A stretch of 64,000 nucleotides of DNA from Pseudopedobacter sp039918235 (GTDB taxonomy: Bacteria > Bacteroidota > Bacteroidia > Sphingobacteriales > Sphingobacteriaceae). The notes under the pieces are model-generated. The model did no database searches, was not told the DNA's origin, and saw only the letters and a list, made by a program, of their open reading frames with translations. This document shows, piece after piece, positions 25,287 through 33,509 of this stretch (positions are counted from its first letter, which is position 1; each line of letters starts with the position of its first letter). Position numbers and translations under genes: made by a program. The stretch is taken from assembly GCA_039918235.1 (NCBI GenBank), contig JBDSHZ010000062.1, forward strand, positions 1 through 64,000, read 5' to 3'.

Positions 25287-26211
25287 AAATATTCTGTAAT
25301 TGTTTTTCTTTTGCCTTTTTAAAAAATAAGATCAGTAAAGCTACAGTAAATATTGTACTGATGGTATAACCCATCCATTCAAAAGTGGTGCCTTGGTCTA
25401 ATTCATCTAAACTTTTACCTTGCTTCTGCATAATGTAAGCCATTACTACAGCCGTACCATTATTTAAAAAATGCCCTAAAATAGCCAGCCAGATGTTTTT
25501 TCCATACACTAAAAGATATCCGAAAAGGGCCCCTAAAAACATCCTTGGGAAAAACCCATAAAACTGCATGTGAATAGAACTGAAAATAATTGCGGTTACC
25601 CAAATGGCTGCGTGATGGTTTTTAAACCATTGCCCTAAAATATTCTGTATTCCTCCTCTAAAAAACAATTCTTCACCTATTGCAGGAATAATAGCAATCA
25701 TGACTAAATTAATGGTTAAATCTCCCAAACCTTTCATGGCCAATAGTTTTTTGGTGAGTTCTGCAGCCTGTTTCTCACTATTTTTCATCCATATTTCCAC
25801 ACTTTTTAAAGCATCAGGCAAACTCATTTTTTGATTTAACACCGTAATGTATTCTAACAATGGATTAGAAAAAAACATTATTGCGACAACCAAAATCAGC
25901 AAATATATGTGTACTGGCTGATCAAAATAATAATAGGACTTAGGCTTTACTTCATTAAGATAAGCAAAGGCAATTGGCCCAGCGATAAACATCCCAATGG
26001 AACTGCTAATTTGAACATACCTCAAAAAATTAAGGCTCATCATGGCTGGATCACCTGCAGTCAAGGCAGTTAATGATGCGTTAGGATCTGTAAAAAACCA
26101 AAATAACCCACCTAAAATGGTAAAAACTATGGCTCCAATAAATGCCATGAGCACCAAAAATATCAATTGAACTGCCGGATGGTAAGCTGTTGACTTTTGC
26201 ATGTCAATCAT
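25279..26211 (-). CDS. CPBP family intramembrane metalloprotease
   Basis: A 310-residue multi-pass membrane protein of the CAAX protease/Abi (CPBP) superfamily. The catalytic motif EELFFRGGIQ occurs near residue 178, with a second His in FSSIHMQFYGFFPRMFLG near 210 and a third in LGHFLNNGTAV near 245. The substrate is unknown; relatives cleave prenylated or signal-like peptides or regulate membrane processes. First gene of the operon leading to DUF2007, cdsA and psd. Divergent from dusB with a 51-nt gap. Confidence 0.88.
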   Translation of the reverse strand: MIDMQKSTAYHPAVQLIFLVLMAFIGAIVFTILGGLFWFFTDPNASLTALTAGDPAMMSLNFLRYVQISSSIGMFIAGPIAFAYLNEVKPKSYYYFDQPVHIYLLILVVAIMFFSNPLLEYITVLNQKMSLPDALKSVEIWMKNSEKQAAELTKKLLAMKGLGDLTINLVMIAIIPAIGEELFFRGGIQNILGQWFKNHHAAIWVTAIIFSSIHMQFYGFFPRMFLGALFGYLLVYGKNIWLAILGHFLNNGTAVVMAYIMQKQGKSLDELDQGTTFEWMGYTISTIFTVALLILFFKKAKEKQLQNIYE

Positions 26212-26227
26212 AATAAATACTATTTCG

Positions 26228-26235
26228 TAAATTTG
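26228..26235 (+). promoter_or_regulatory. -7 box of dusB
   Basis: TAAATTTG matches TAnnTTTG exactly; no good -33 TTTG is visible at 19-21 nt. It predicts a leader of about 20 nt. Confidence 0.45.
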
Positions 26236-26262
26236 CGGTTAAATTAAGGAATAGATTTTTGA

Positions 26263-27255
26263 ATGTCGGTTAAAATCGGAAATATTGATCTGGGAGAATT
26301 CCCACTTTTGCTTGCTCCCATGGAGGATGTAAGTGATCCGCCTTTTCGTTTTGTTTGTAAGCAAAACGGGGTAGACATGATGTATACTGAATTCATCTCC
26401 TCAGAAGGATTGATTAGGGATGCCGCTAAAAGCCGTCAAAAGCTTGATATTTTCGAATATGAAAGACCAATAGGCATTCAGATTTTTGGTTCAGAGATTG
26501 ACCACATGCGTCAGGCCTCTGAAATTTCATCATTGGCCAATCCAGATTTAATTGATATTAACTATGGTTGCCCTGTGAAAAATGTAGCCTGCAAAGGTGC
26601 AGGTGCAAGTTTATTGCAGGATATTGATAAAATGGTGGAAATGACTGCCGCAGTTGTGAAAGCAACGCATCTCCCGGTAACGGTAAAAACCCGATTAGGT
26701 TGGGATGATCACACCAAAAATGTTTACGAAGTGGCCGAGCGTCTTCAGGATGTAGGGATTAAAGCTTTAACCATACACGGAAGAACGCGTTCCCAAATGT
26801 ATAAAGGTGTAGCAGATTGGTCGTTGATAAAAGAAATTAAGAGAAATCCCAGGATAAAAATCCCGATTTTTGGAAATGGAGATATAGATTCTCCAGAAAA
26901 AGCGGCCAATTGGCGGTTGGAGTATGAAGTTGATGGGATCATGATTGGAAGGGCCTCCATTGGTTATCCTTGGATATTTAGAGAAATCAAACACTTTTTT
27001 GAAACCGGAACACATTTAGCCGGACCAACTCTGCAGGAAAGAATAGATACCTGTAGTATCCATCTGAAAAAATCAATAGAGTGGAAAGGTCCTAAAACTG
27101 GGATTTTTGAAATGAGGAGGCATTATGCTAACTATTTTAAAGGAATCCCAAATTTTAAAGAATACCGCATGAAACTGGTTTCCTTAAATTATGTAGAAGA
27201 AATTGAAGATGTTTTAAATGACATTGGAAATAAATTTGAGATAGAAATGGCTTAA
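26263..27255 (+). CDS. dusB: tRNA-dihydrouridine synthase, DusB type
   Basis: Reduces specific uridines in tRNA to dihydrouridine using FMN and NADPH. 330 residues: LAPMEDVSDPPFRFVCKQNG, the catalytic Cys in DINYGCPVKNVACKGAGAS near residue 100, VTVKTRLGWDD, IHGRTRSQMYKGVADW, and GNGDIDSPEKAANW with GIMIGRASIGYPWIF in the FMN phosphate region. The C-terminal helical domain is complete. Confidence 0.95.
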   Translation: MSVKIGNIDLGEFPLLLAPMEDVSDPPFRFVCKQNGVDMMYTEFISSEGLIRDAAKSRQKLDIFEYERPIGIQIFGSEIDHMRQASEISSLANPDLIDINYGCPVKNVACKGAGASLLQDIDKMVEMTAAVVKATHLPVTVKTRLGWDDHTKNVYEVAERLQDVGIKALTIHGRTRSQMYKGVADWSLIKEIKRNPRIKIPIFGNGDIDSPEKAANWRLEYEVDGIMIGRASIGYPWIFREIKHFFETGTHLAGPTLQERIDTCSIHLKKSIEWKGPKTGIFEMRRHYANYFKGIPNFKEYRMKLVSLNYVEEIEDVLNDIGNKFEIEMA

Positions 27256-27306
27256 TTTTTGGGATTTTAAAAATAATCTGATAAATTATAGCAAAATTGA
27301 AAAACT

Positions 27307-27693
27307 ATGGTTGCAAAAATAACTGAAGGGGTTAAAGTTTCTGTAGAAACAACCTATCAGCCTGAGTATTCTAATCCGGCTAACGAACATTTTATGTTTG
27401 CCTATAAAATTCAAATAGAGAATTTAAGTGATTATAGTGTGCAATTAATGCGTCGCCATTGGAATATCTTTGATTCTAACGGTACCAAAAGAGAAGTAGA
27501 GGGCGAAGGCGTGGTTGGTTTGCAACCTGTTTTAGAACCAGGGCAACATCACGAGTATGTTTCTGGCTGTAACCTTAAAACAGATATGGGCAGTATGGAG
27601 GGTACTTATCAGATGAAACGTTTGGTAGATAACGAATGGTTTGATGTTAAAATCCCGAAATTTGCCTTAATTGCTCCATTTAAGCTGAATTAA
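27307..27693 (+). CDS. apaG: ApaG family protein
   Basis: A 128-residue ApaG fibronectin-like beta-sandwich protein; in Salmonella ApaG is linked to cobalt/magnesium efflux, with no biochemical activity known. Signature: YKIQIENLSDYSVQLMRRHW, then GEGVVGLQPVLEPGQHHEYVSG, the Gly-rich pyrophosphate-like turn typical of the family. It shares a bidirectional terminator with the convergent zinc peptidase gene. Confidence 0.93.
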   Translation: MVAKITEGVKVSVETTYQPEYSNPANEHFMFAYKIQIENLSDYSVQLMRRHWNIFDSNGTKREVEGEGVVGLQPVLEPGQHHEYVSGCNLKTDMGSMEGTYQMKRLVDNEWFDVKIPKFALIAPFKLN

Positions 27694-27713
27694 AAATTAT
27701 ATAAATTAAGCCA

Positions 27714-27756
27714 TAAAAAAGCCTCCAAATAAATTATTTGGAGGCTTTCTTTTTTA
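27714..27756. terminator. Bidirectional terminator between apaG and the zinc peptidase
   Basis: Near-perfect stem GCCTCCAAATAA / TTATTTGGAGGC (27721-27745) flanked by AAAAAA on the left and CTTTCTTTTTT on the right, so it can serve both strands. Confidence 0.92.
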
Positions 27757-27774
27757 GTGAAAATAGAAATGAAG

Positions 27775-28464
27775 TTAATTCCTTCTACCACCAAATAACA
27801 TAGAACCATAGTAAAGCAATAAAGCCAATGATGATAAAGCTGCAACTACATATGTCATGGCTGCCCACCAAAGTGCATCTTTTGCCTGATCATTTTCTGC
27901 ACTGGTTTGCATAATGCCTCTATTGGTTTGTAACCAAGCTAAAGCTCTTCTGCTGGCATCAAACTCTACAGGTAAAGTAATAAAACTGAACAGTGTCACC
28001 AGAGCTAAAGCACAAACTCCAACGGCTAGTACAATGTAGTTTCCTGAAAAAACCAACAACATTACGCCAATGAACAGCGCAAATTGAGTGATTTTTGAAG
28101 CCACATTTACTACAGGAACTACTGCTGATCTAAACTGCAACCAAGTATAAGCTTTGGCATGTTGTACGGCATGTCCGCACTCATGTGCCGCTACTGCAGC
28201 AGCGGCAATGCTTCTCCCATGGTAAACATCCGGTGAAAGGTTAACGGTTTGGTTTGCCGGATTGTAATGATCTGTTAGCTGCCCTTGAACCGAAATAATC
28301 TCTACATCGTAAATCCCATTGTCATTTAACATCTTCTTCGCAATTTCAGCACCGCTTAAACCAGAACTGAGCGCAATCTCTGAGTATTTTTTAAACTTAC
28401 TTTTAAAACGCCATTGAACAATCATGCTCACAACTGTGATGGCTATCAATATGAATAATCCCAT
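27775..28464 (-). CDS. Zinc metallopeptidase, YugP family
   Basis: A 229-residue membrane-bound peptidase-like protein of the DUF2268/YugP group. An N-terminal membrane anchor is followed by SGLSGAEIAKKMLNDNGIYD, the zinc site AAHECGHAVQHAKAYTW near residue 110 (HExxH with Cys at the second x), and two C-terminal membrane helices (NYIVLAVGVCALALVTLFSF). Substrate unknown. Confidence 0.9.
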   Translation of the reverse strand: MGLFILIAITVVSMIVQWRFKSKFKKYSEIALSSGLSGAEIAKKMLNDNGIYDVEIISVQGQLTDHYNPANQTVNLSPDVYHGRSIAAAAVAAHECGHAVQHAKAYTWLQFRSAVVPVVNVASKITQFALFIGVMLLVFSGNYIVLAVGVCALALVTLFSFITLPVEFDASRRALAWLQTNRGIMQTSAENDQAKDALWWAAMTYVVAALSSLALLLYYGSMLFGGRRN

Positions 28465-28548
28465 TTTCTTTTATTTTATAATTGAATATAATGATACTCA
28501 AAAAGTATTCCTTTAAAAAATAGGATTCAAAAATTTTACTTTTAAAAG

Positions 28549-28814
28549 ATGTCAGCAATCTCTTTTTCTTATTTGGAACGAAAAACTTTTTTGAATAATT
28601 ACGATGTCATCATCATAGGGAGTGGAATTGTAAGTTTAAATACTGCTTTAGGATATTGATGGAAGGGTACTTTTAGGCAGAGGTAGAAATTTAAATTTTA
28701 AAGGAGAAGAAATTTTTGAATTGTAAACAAGTGAGGAAATTCAAAACGCTTTAGAAAATTTGTTATCAGAAGTAATATTACCTCAACAAAAAGTAAAAAT
28801 AGCCTACCGCTGAA
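28549..28814 (+). pseudogene. Remnant of an FAD-dependent oxidoreductase (DAO family)
   Basis: The first 36 codons read MSAISFSYLERKTFLNNYD, VIIIGSGIVSLNTALGY (FAD-binding GxGxxS) and then stop. In the +1 frame a piece follows, DGRVLLGRGRNLNFKGEEIF, an in-frame stop, then EEIQNALENLLSEVILPQQK and a final stop. This C-terminal piece matches the end of DAO-type oxidases. About 250 central residues are missing. It fills the 414-nt gap between the zinc peptidase and the DUF4097 gene; nothing else is visible there. Confidence 0.78.
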
Positions 28815-28878
28815 GCGGAATTATAAAAAAAATCTGCTGACCCAAAAATACGATCAGCAGATTCACTCGTATTTAGGT

Positions 28879-30258
28879 TTAGTTAAATTTTACACCTCCG
28901 TAATTAGATCTGATTACAATATTGCCAGATGGAGATTTCCCATAATAACCTTTATAGTTTTTGGTTGAGTTCAAACCTTTTGCATCATCAGCAGGTGATT
29001 TGCTGGTTATTGTTACCTGATTATCATCATATTTAAATCCTGCATATGTAGTAGTGACATCAAAATTAAAGGCTTGTGTTGGGTTAAAATCCAAATTAAC
29101 ACTAGAATAGTTTGAATTGATATTCAACGAAGTAAAGTCCTTATCAAAAGAAGCTATTTTAAATCCTCCGGAATAATTCATTCTTATGGTAGCGCTACCG
29201 CTCAGTTTACCTAAATCTGTTCCGCAGTAATTTAAATTGGCATTTATATTTTTTGAATTGGCAACTTTAATACCTCCGTAATTTGCATTAAATGTTGCAT
29301 CCTCTACACCCTCAAATTTTAGCTGACCGTAGTTAGATTTCACATTGGTTTTTCCACTTAATTTCCCTGCGCTAAAGTCTCCATAGTTCATATTGATGGT
29401 TACATCACCACTCATATCTGGAATAATGGTATTGGTATAATTGGTTTTAAGATTTATGGCATTTTTAGCCGGCATATATACGGTATAATAAATTTCTACT
29501 TTCTTCTTATCATTGTTTCCTCCTCCCCAGAAACTCACAGTTAACCAATTGCTGCTTTTACTACGCGGTTCTATATTGGTTTTAAAAGAGATTTGATTTC
29601 CAATTTTAGAATTACTAATGGTAACCCCCTCTAATAATTCTTGCGCATCTTGCTCATCGTTAGCATAAGCTCTCACTTCTACATCAACTTTAATTTCGCT
29701 TTTGTTCCAGGTGTTTACCTCTATTTTTCCGTAATTGTTAGTGATAGATAAAATATCATCCGCATTAACGGAATAGGATTTAGATAGTTTTTTTATTTTC
29801 TCTATTGCATTTTCTGAAGTTGATCCTAATTCCCAACCGTTACTAAGATTAACATCAATAAGAGGCCCAATTTCAGGCATTGCCGGAAAAGCTGGAATGG
29901 AAGGAAATTCAGGGATTTCGGGGATTTTAAAATCTTTTAACTTCACCGTAATTACCTTTATCTTTTTATCGAATTCAACCGAGGCTAAATCCAAGTTTTT
30001 CATTTTTTCATCAAAACCTTCAAAAGATTTCTCTAATTTTTTACCCCACTCCTGCCATTTCTTGTCATCAAAGTTCTTCTTGAAGTTCTCTCCCCATTCC
30101 TGCCATTTTCCTTCGTCAAATTTTGGAGGCATTGGCGGTTCTGGCAAAGCTTGTGGTTCTGTTGATGGCAATGGCACTTCCTGTGCGTTAGCCAACATTG
30201 AACTTTCTAATACAGCAGTAATAAGTAATGTGTAAACGGTTTTATATAAGTGTTTCAT
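28879..30258 (-). CDS. Exported DUF4097-like beta-repeat protein
   Basis: A 459-residue secreted protein. Signal peptide to ANAQ, then Pro-rich linker and twin motifs EGKWQEWGENFKKNF and DKKWQEWGKKLEKSF (residues ~48-80), a segment rich in PEIPEFPSIPAFP, and a right-handed beta-helix-like domain of repeating short strands typical of DUF4097 (KTNYTNTIIPDMSGDVTINM, YGDFSAGKLSGKTNVKSNYG). It overlaps the upstream membrane regulator gene by 17 nt and ends the ECF operon, so it is probably part of an envelope stress output. Confidence 0.8.
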   Translation of the reverse strand: MKHLYKTVYTLLITAVLESSMLANAQEVPLPSTEPQALPEPPMPPKFDEGKWQEWGENFKKNFDDKKWQEWGKKLEKSFEGFDEKMKNLDLASVEFDKKIKVITVKLKDFKIPEIPEFPSIPAFPAMPEIGPLIDVNLSNGWELGSTSENAIEKIKKLSKSYSVNADDILSITNNYGKIEVNTWNKSEIKVDVEVRAYANDEQDAQELLEGVTISNSKIGNQISFKTNIEPRSKSSNWLTVSFWGGGNNDKKKVEIYYTVYMPAKNAINLKTNYTNTIIPDMSGDVTINMNYGDFSAGKLSGKTNVKSNYGQLKFEGVEDATFNANYGGIKVANSKNINANLNYCGTDLGKLSGSATIRMNYSGGFKIASFDKDFTSLNINSNYSSVNLDFNPTQAFNFDVTTTYAGFKYDDNQVTITSKSPADDAKGLNSTKNYKGYYGKSPSGNIVIRSNYGGVKFN

Positions 30259-30793
30259 TCTGATCTGATTTAATTTGTTTAACCTCGTTGGTGATATTAA
30301 TTTGCTGATTCAGTAAAGAAATCTGTGATTGCAAGTTCCGGATCATTGCTTTCACGATCTTATCCTGATTTGGTGTAGTTGATAATTCTTTTTTTAGGGA
30401 TGTGTATTCTTTTTCCAATTTGTCCTGCTCCTTTATAAAAGTTTTATATAAAGCAGGATCTACGTTTTTAAGGTCTTTCAGCTCTGTTCTTTTATCTTCT
30501 ATCAAAGAAGAAAACCTCACTTCTTTGGCCGCATATTCAGGGTTGATGTAGCTTAAATTATTGGCCTTTTCATTTTTGTAATAACCCCAGATAAAACCAA
30601 AGCTCAGTACCAAAAGAAAAACAGCAGCAATTTTAGTTGCCATAAAAACGATACTCATCTTAGATCGTTTTTTTTCTTTCTGGCAATGTTCATCTAATTT
30701 TTGATCCAGTTTCAACCAAATATCTGTAGCTGGCTCATGAACATCAAATTCGTTTTTATGCTTTCTGATGAAATTATCTATTTGCTCACTCAT
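30242..30793 (-). CDS. Probable anti-sigma factor, single-pass membrane protein
   Basis: A 183-residue protein: ~60 cytoplasmic residues (DNFIRKHKNEFDVHEPATDI, WLKLDQKLDEHC), one membrane helix IAAVFLLVLSFGFIWGYY, then a long coiled-coil periplasmic region (ELKDLKNVDPALYKTFIKEQ, LEKEYTSLKKEL). The start overlaps the sigma-factor stop (ATGA). Position and topology suit an anti-sigma factor, although no zinc-binding motif is present. Confidence 0.7.
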   Translation of the reverse strand: MSEQIDNFIRKHKNEFDVHEPATDIWLKLDQKLDEHCQKEKKRSKMSIVFMATKIAAVFLLVLSFGFIWGYYKNEKANNLSYINPEYAAKEVRFSSLIEDKRTELKDLKNVDPALYKTFIKEQDKLEKEYTSLKKELSTTPNQDKIVKAMIRNLQSQISLLNQQINITNEVKQIKSDQNETLI

Positions 30794-31350
30794 CTTTCTA
30801 TTCCTTTAAATTTTAAAATCTCTATTAACTTTCTTTTGGCCCTTAAAAACTGTGTTCTTGATGTGCCGTCGGTAATCTTTAAAATCTGCCCTATCTCCTC
30901 ATGATCATAACCCTCCAACAAATAAAGGCTTAAAACCACTCGGTAACCTTCTGGCAAAAGCTTTATGGCATTCCTTACCTCCTCTACTTTTAAGCTCATC
31001 TCCTCTTCATCCTCCCTGTTGTAATCAACCACACTTTCCACGTCCACGTCTTCAATTTCTTCAAAGATCATTTTGCGCTTTCTCAACATATTGATGGAGC
31101 GGTGAATCACAATCTGTTTTAGCCATAAACCAAAAGTAGTTTCCTGCCTAAAATCTTTGATGCGTGTAAAAGCATCCAAAAAAGCTTCCTGCAATGCATC
31201 TTCAGCTTCATCACTATGGTTAAGAATACGCATAGCCACGTTGTACATTGCTTTTGAATAAAGCTTGTATAATTCGTAATGTGCGCTTCTCGCTCCTTTT
31301 TTACACTCAACAACTAAGTCGTAGTGCTTATCAATGTAAATAGCCTCCAA
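30790..31350 (-). CDS. ECF-type RNA polymerase sigma-70 factor
   Basis: A 186-residue sigma factor with sigma-2 (YKLYSKAMYNVAMRILNHSD, DALQEAFLDAFTRIKDF) and sigma-4 regions (LPEGYRVVLSLYLLEGYDHE, EIGQILKITDGTSRTQFLRA), typical of ECF factors. The start is TTG at 31350: no ATG exists before residue 35, and EAIYIDKHYDLV matches family N-termini. It opens a three-gene operon with a membrane anti-sigma-like protein and a DUF4097 protein. The upstream region has an ECF-style promoter (31367-31399), suggesting autoregulation. Confidence 0.88.
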   Translation of the reverse strand: MEAIYIDKHYDLVVECKKGARSAHYELYKLYSKAMYNVAMRILNHSDEAEDALQEAFLDAFTRIKDFRQETTFGLWLKQIVIHRSINMLRKRKMIFEEIEDVDVESVVDYNREDEEEMSLKVEEVRNAIKLLPEGYRVVLSLYLLEGYDHEEIGQILKITDGTSRTQFLRAKRKLIEILKFKGIER

Positions 31351-31366
31351 ATTTTTTAAGCTTCTG

Positions 31367-31399
31367 TTTATATGACAACGGGTTTTTTAAAACGTTGCA
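31367..31399 (-). promoter_or_regulatory. Candidate ECF-sigma autoregulated promoter
   Basis: Minus strand: TGCAACGTTTT (31399-31389), a short A/C stretch, then GTTGTCATATAAA (31379-31367). Bacteroidetes ECF promoters have a -35 element around GCAAC-TTTT and a -10 near GTC, which this resembles. It lies 17 nt upstream of the sigma-factor start. Confidence 0.5.
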
Positions 31400-31542
31400 T
31401 GTGCCGTGTAATTTTCTAATAAATTTTATACTGTGTTGCTAATTATTTGGTTATGTGCTAAAATTCAGCAATAAAACTCGTTAAATAGCGAATAAATCGA
31501 TTTAAAAGAATCACCTTTAAGTGTTCATTTAAAGAAATAATT

Positions 31543-31956
31543 ATGTGGTGGATCTATGCTTTACTAGCGGCACTTTTTGCCTCGCTCACAGCTATTTTTG
31601 CAAAAATAGGTGTAACAAATGTGAACTCTGATCTGGCAACAGCCATTAGAACAGTGATTATACTTTTTTTGGCTTGGGCAATTGTCTTGGCCAAAGGAGA
31701 ACTGAAAGGAATTGGTGTTTTATCAAAACATAACCTCATATTTTTGGTCTTATCTGGTTTAACCACTGGGCTTTCCTGGATATTTTATTTTAAAGCTTTA
31801 CAAATGGGGAAGGTGTCTCAGGTTGCACCGGTAGATAAATTGAGCGTGGCACTTACCATTATTTTATCCATCCTATTTTTAAATGAAAGCCTCACCATTA
31901 AAACTGCTGTTGGCGCAGTTTTAATTATTGCCGGAACAATGGTGCTCGTTTTCTAA
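31543..31956 (+). CDS. EamA-domain (DMT) membrane transporter, single-domain
   Basis: A 137-residue inner-membrane protein of five hydrophobic segments that is one EamA repeat: MWWIYALLAALFASLTAIFA, IRTVIILFLAWAIVLAKGEL, YFKALQMGKVSQVAPVDKLS, and ILSILFLNESLTIKTAVGAV. Full-length EamA proteins have two repeats. This half-size version (COG2510) is a recognised family, probably functioning as a dimer, so I do not treat it as truncated. Confidence 0.88.
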   Translation: MWWIYALLAALFASLTAIFAKIGVTNVNSDLATAIRTVIILFLAWAIVLAKGELKGIGVLSKHNLIFLVLSGLTTGLSWIFYFKALQMGKVSQVAPVDKLSVALTIILSILFLNESLTIKTAVGAVLIIAGTMVLVF

Positions 31957-32074
31957 AAAAGAATTTTATCTTTGAAATAAGATTTACAGGGTGATGGTGT
32001 TCCACCCAATTGAACCGACCATTTTTTTGGTATGATGACGCCTAAGATAAAATAGGTAATTTTTATTTTTAGGC

Positions 32075-33442
32075 ATGTTTAAAAACATTCAATCAGAACG
32101 TCTTTCCATCGGCAAACATTTATTAAAGTGGACCATCTTGAGCATTCCTGTAGGTTTGGCAGTTGGGAGTTTAGTCGCTTTATTTCTTTGGTTGCTCACC
32201 ACTTCCATTTTCTTCCGCTTTTCACATCCCTATCTATTATATTTTTTGCCATTGGCAGGAGTAGCCATTCATTTCATGTACAAGCTGTGGGGTAAATCTT
32301 CGGAAAAAGGGAACAACCTCATTATGGATGAAATCCATCAGCCGGGCGGTGGTGTTCCTCCGCAAATGGGCCCTTTGGTATTAATTACCACGGTGATGAC
32401 ACACCTTTTCGGCGGTTCGGCAGGGCGAGAGGGAACAGCTGTACAAATTGGAGGAAGCATTGCGCAGCTATTTGCCAAGTGGTTTAAATTAAATGAAGCA
32501 GATGTAAAAACTTTATTAATGGCCGGTGTGGCTGCAGGCTTTGGTGCTGTTTTCGGGACACCTTTAACCGGTGCTATCTTTGCCATCGAGGTGATTGCAT
32601 TAGGGCGATTACAGTACAATGCCATTATTCCTTGCTTGGTTGCCAGTATCATCGGAGATTTTTCGGTAAACGCTTGGGGCGTGAAACACACCTTGTATCA
32701 TATTGATTTTATAGCAACCAAAGAATTTTTCCTTTCCGACTATTTGCATTGGGATATACTTTTGATCGGCAAAATTATCATTGCGGCAATTGCTTTCGGA
32801 TTAGTGAGTTATCTTTTCGCCAGCATGGTTCATCATATCAAGCGCATCTTTCTAAAACTTTTTAAAATCACTTGGCTCATTCCTTTTACTGGAGGAATCA
32901 TCATTATCCTATTGACTTTTTTAGTGGGTAAACCCGATTATTTGAGCTTAGGCGTAAATGCTGAATATCCCGGTGCCATCACTTTGGTTTCCGCATTTTC
33001 CCATGGCGGTGCCGATGCGCTCAGCTGGCTTTGGAAAACCATTTTTACCACCATTACTTTGGCATCTGGTTTTAAAGGAGGCGAAGTGACGCCATTATTT
33101 TATATCGGCGCTACGTTAGGAAATTCCTTGGCAGAGCTAATGAATGCACCAGTAAGTTTATTTGCCGCTCTAGGCTTCATTGCGGTTTTTGCCGGCGCTA
33201 CCAATACTCCTCTCGCCTGTACTTTTATGGGTGTAGAATTATTTGGCGGAGAATATGTGTTGTTTTTTGCCATTGCCTGTTTTGTAGCCTATTTCTTTAG
33301 CGGACATTCCGGCATTTATTCCTCCCAACGCATTGGGGTTCCTAAGTTGGCAAACGATGATTTAACTGAGGAAACAACTTTGAAGGATGTTCAAGAAAAA
33401 GGTTCTTTTTTTGTGAGGAAATTGAGTAGGTACAGACCTTAA
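32075..33442 (+). CDS. Voltage-gated chloride channel family (ClC) protein
   Basis: A 455-residue polytopic membrane protein. The ClC selectivity-filter segments are present: FGGSAGREGTAVQIGGSIAQ (GREGT instead of GREGP) near residue 115, GFGAVFGTPLTGAIFAIEVI near 160, ASGFKGGEVTPLFYIGATLG near 340, and the late SGHSGIYSSQRIG. There is no C-terminal CBS pair. Direction (channel or Cl-/H+ exchanger) is not determined. GC content is clearly higher here than in the next two genes. Confidence 0.9.
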   Translation: MFKNIQSERLSIGKHLLKWTILSIPVGLAVGSLVALFLWLLTTSIFFRFSHPYLLYFLPLAGVAIHFMYKLWGKSSEKGNNLIMDEIHQPGGGVPPQMGPLVLITTVMTHLFGGSAGREGTAVQIGGSIAQLFAKWFKLNEADVKTLLMAGVAAGFGAVFGTPLTGAIFAIEVIALGRLQYNAIIPCLVASIIGDFSVNAWGVKHTLYHIDFIATKEFFLSDYLHWDILLIGKIIIAAIAFGLVSYLFASMVHHIKRIFLKLFKITWLIPFTGGIIIILLTFLVGKPDYLSLGVNAEYPGAITLVSAFSHGGADALSWLWKTIFTTITLASGFKGGEVTPLFYIGATLGNSLAELMNAPVSLFAALGFIAVFAGATNTPLACTFMGVELFGGEYVLFFAIACFVAYFFSGHSGIYSSQRIGVPKLANDDLTEETTLKDVQEKGSFFVRKLSRYRP

Positions 33443-33452
33443 ATTACTTTGG

Positions 33453-33493
33453 CAATAAAATTATTGTTAAAAATTTTGACAATGAAATTATTG
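33453..33493 (+). promoter_or_regulatory. Paired palindromic sites upstream of tcmP
   Basis: CAATAAAATTATTG (33453-33466) and CAATGAAATTATTG (33480-33493) differ at one position and are spaced 27 nt apart start to start. The first is a perfect inverted repeat CAATAA/TTATTG. They could be operator half-sites, overlapping the promoter-like sequence just downstream. Confidence 0.5.
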
Positions 33494-33504
33494 CTAAGTA
33501 TATT
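33476..33504 (+). promoter_or_regulatory. Promoter-like sequence of tcmP, E. coli-like
   Basis: TTGACA (33476-33481), 17 nt, TATATT (33499-33504): matches the E. coli sigma-70 consensus except one base, not the Bacteroidetes type. It ends six bases before the ATG at 33510, which would make the message leaderless. A coincidence in AT-rich DNA is possible. Confidence 0.4.
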
Positions 33505-33509
33505 AGTAA

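Noticed and set aside
30242..30258. Overlap of the anti-sigma and DUF4097 genes as a frameshift
   Set aside because: Both frames have complete, plausible ends; a 17-nt overlap is ordinary in operons.
31543..31956. Truncated EamA transporter
   Set aside because: Single-repeat EamA proteins of ~140 residues are a known family and this one is complete at both ends.
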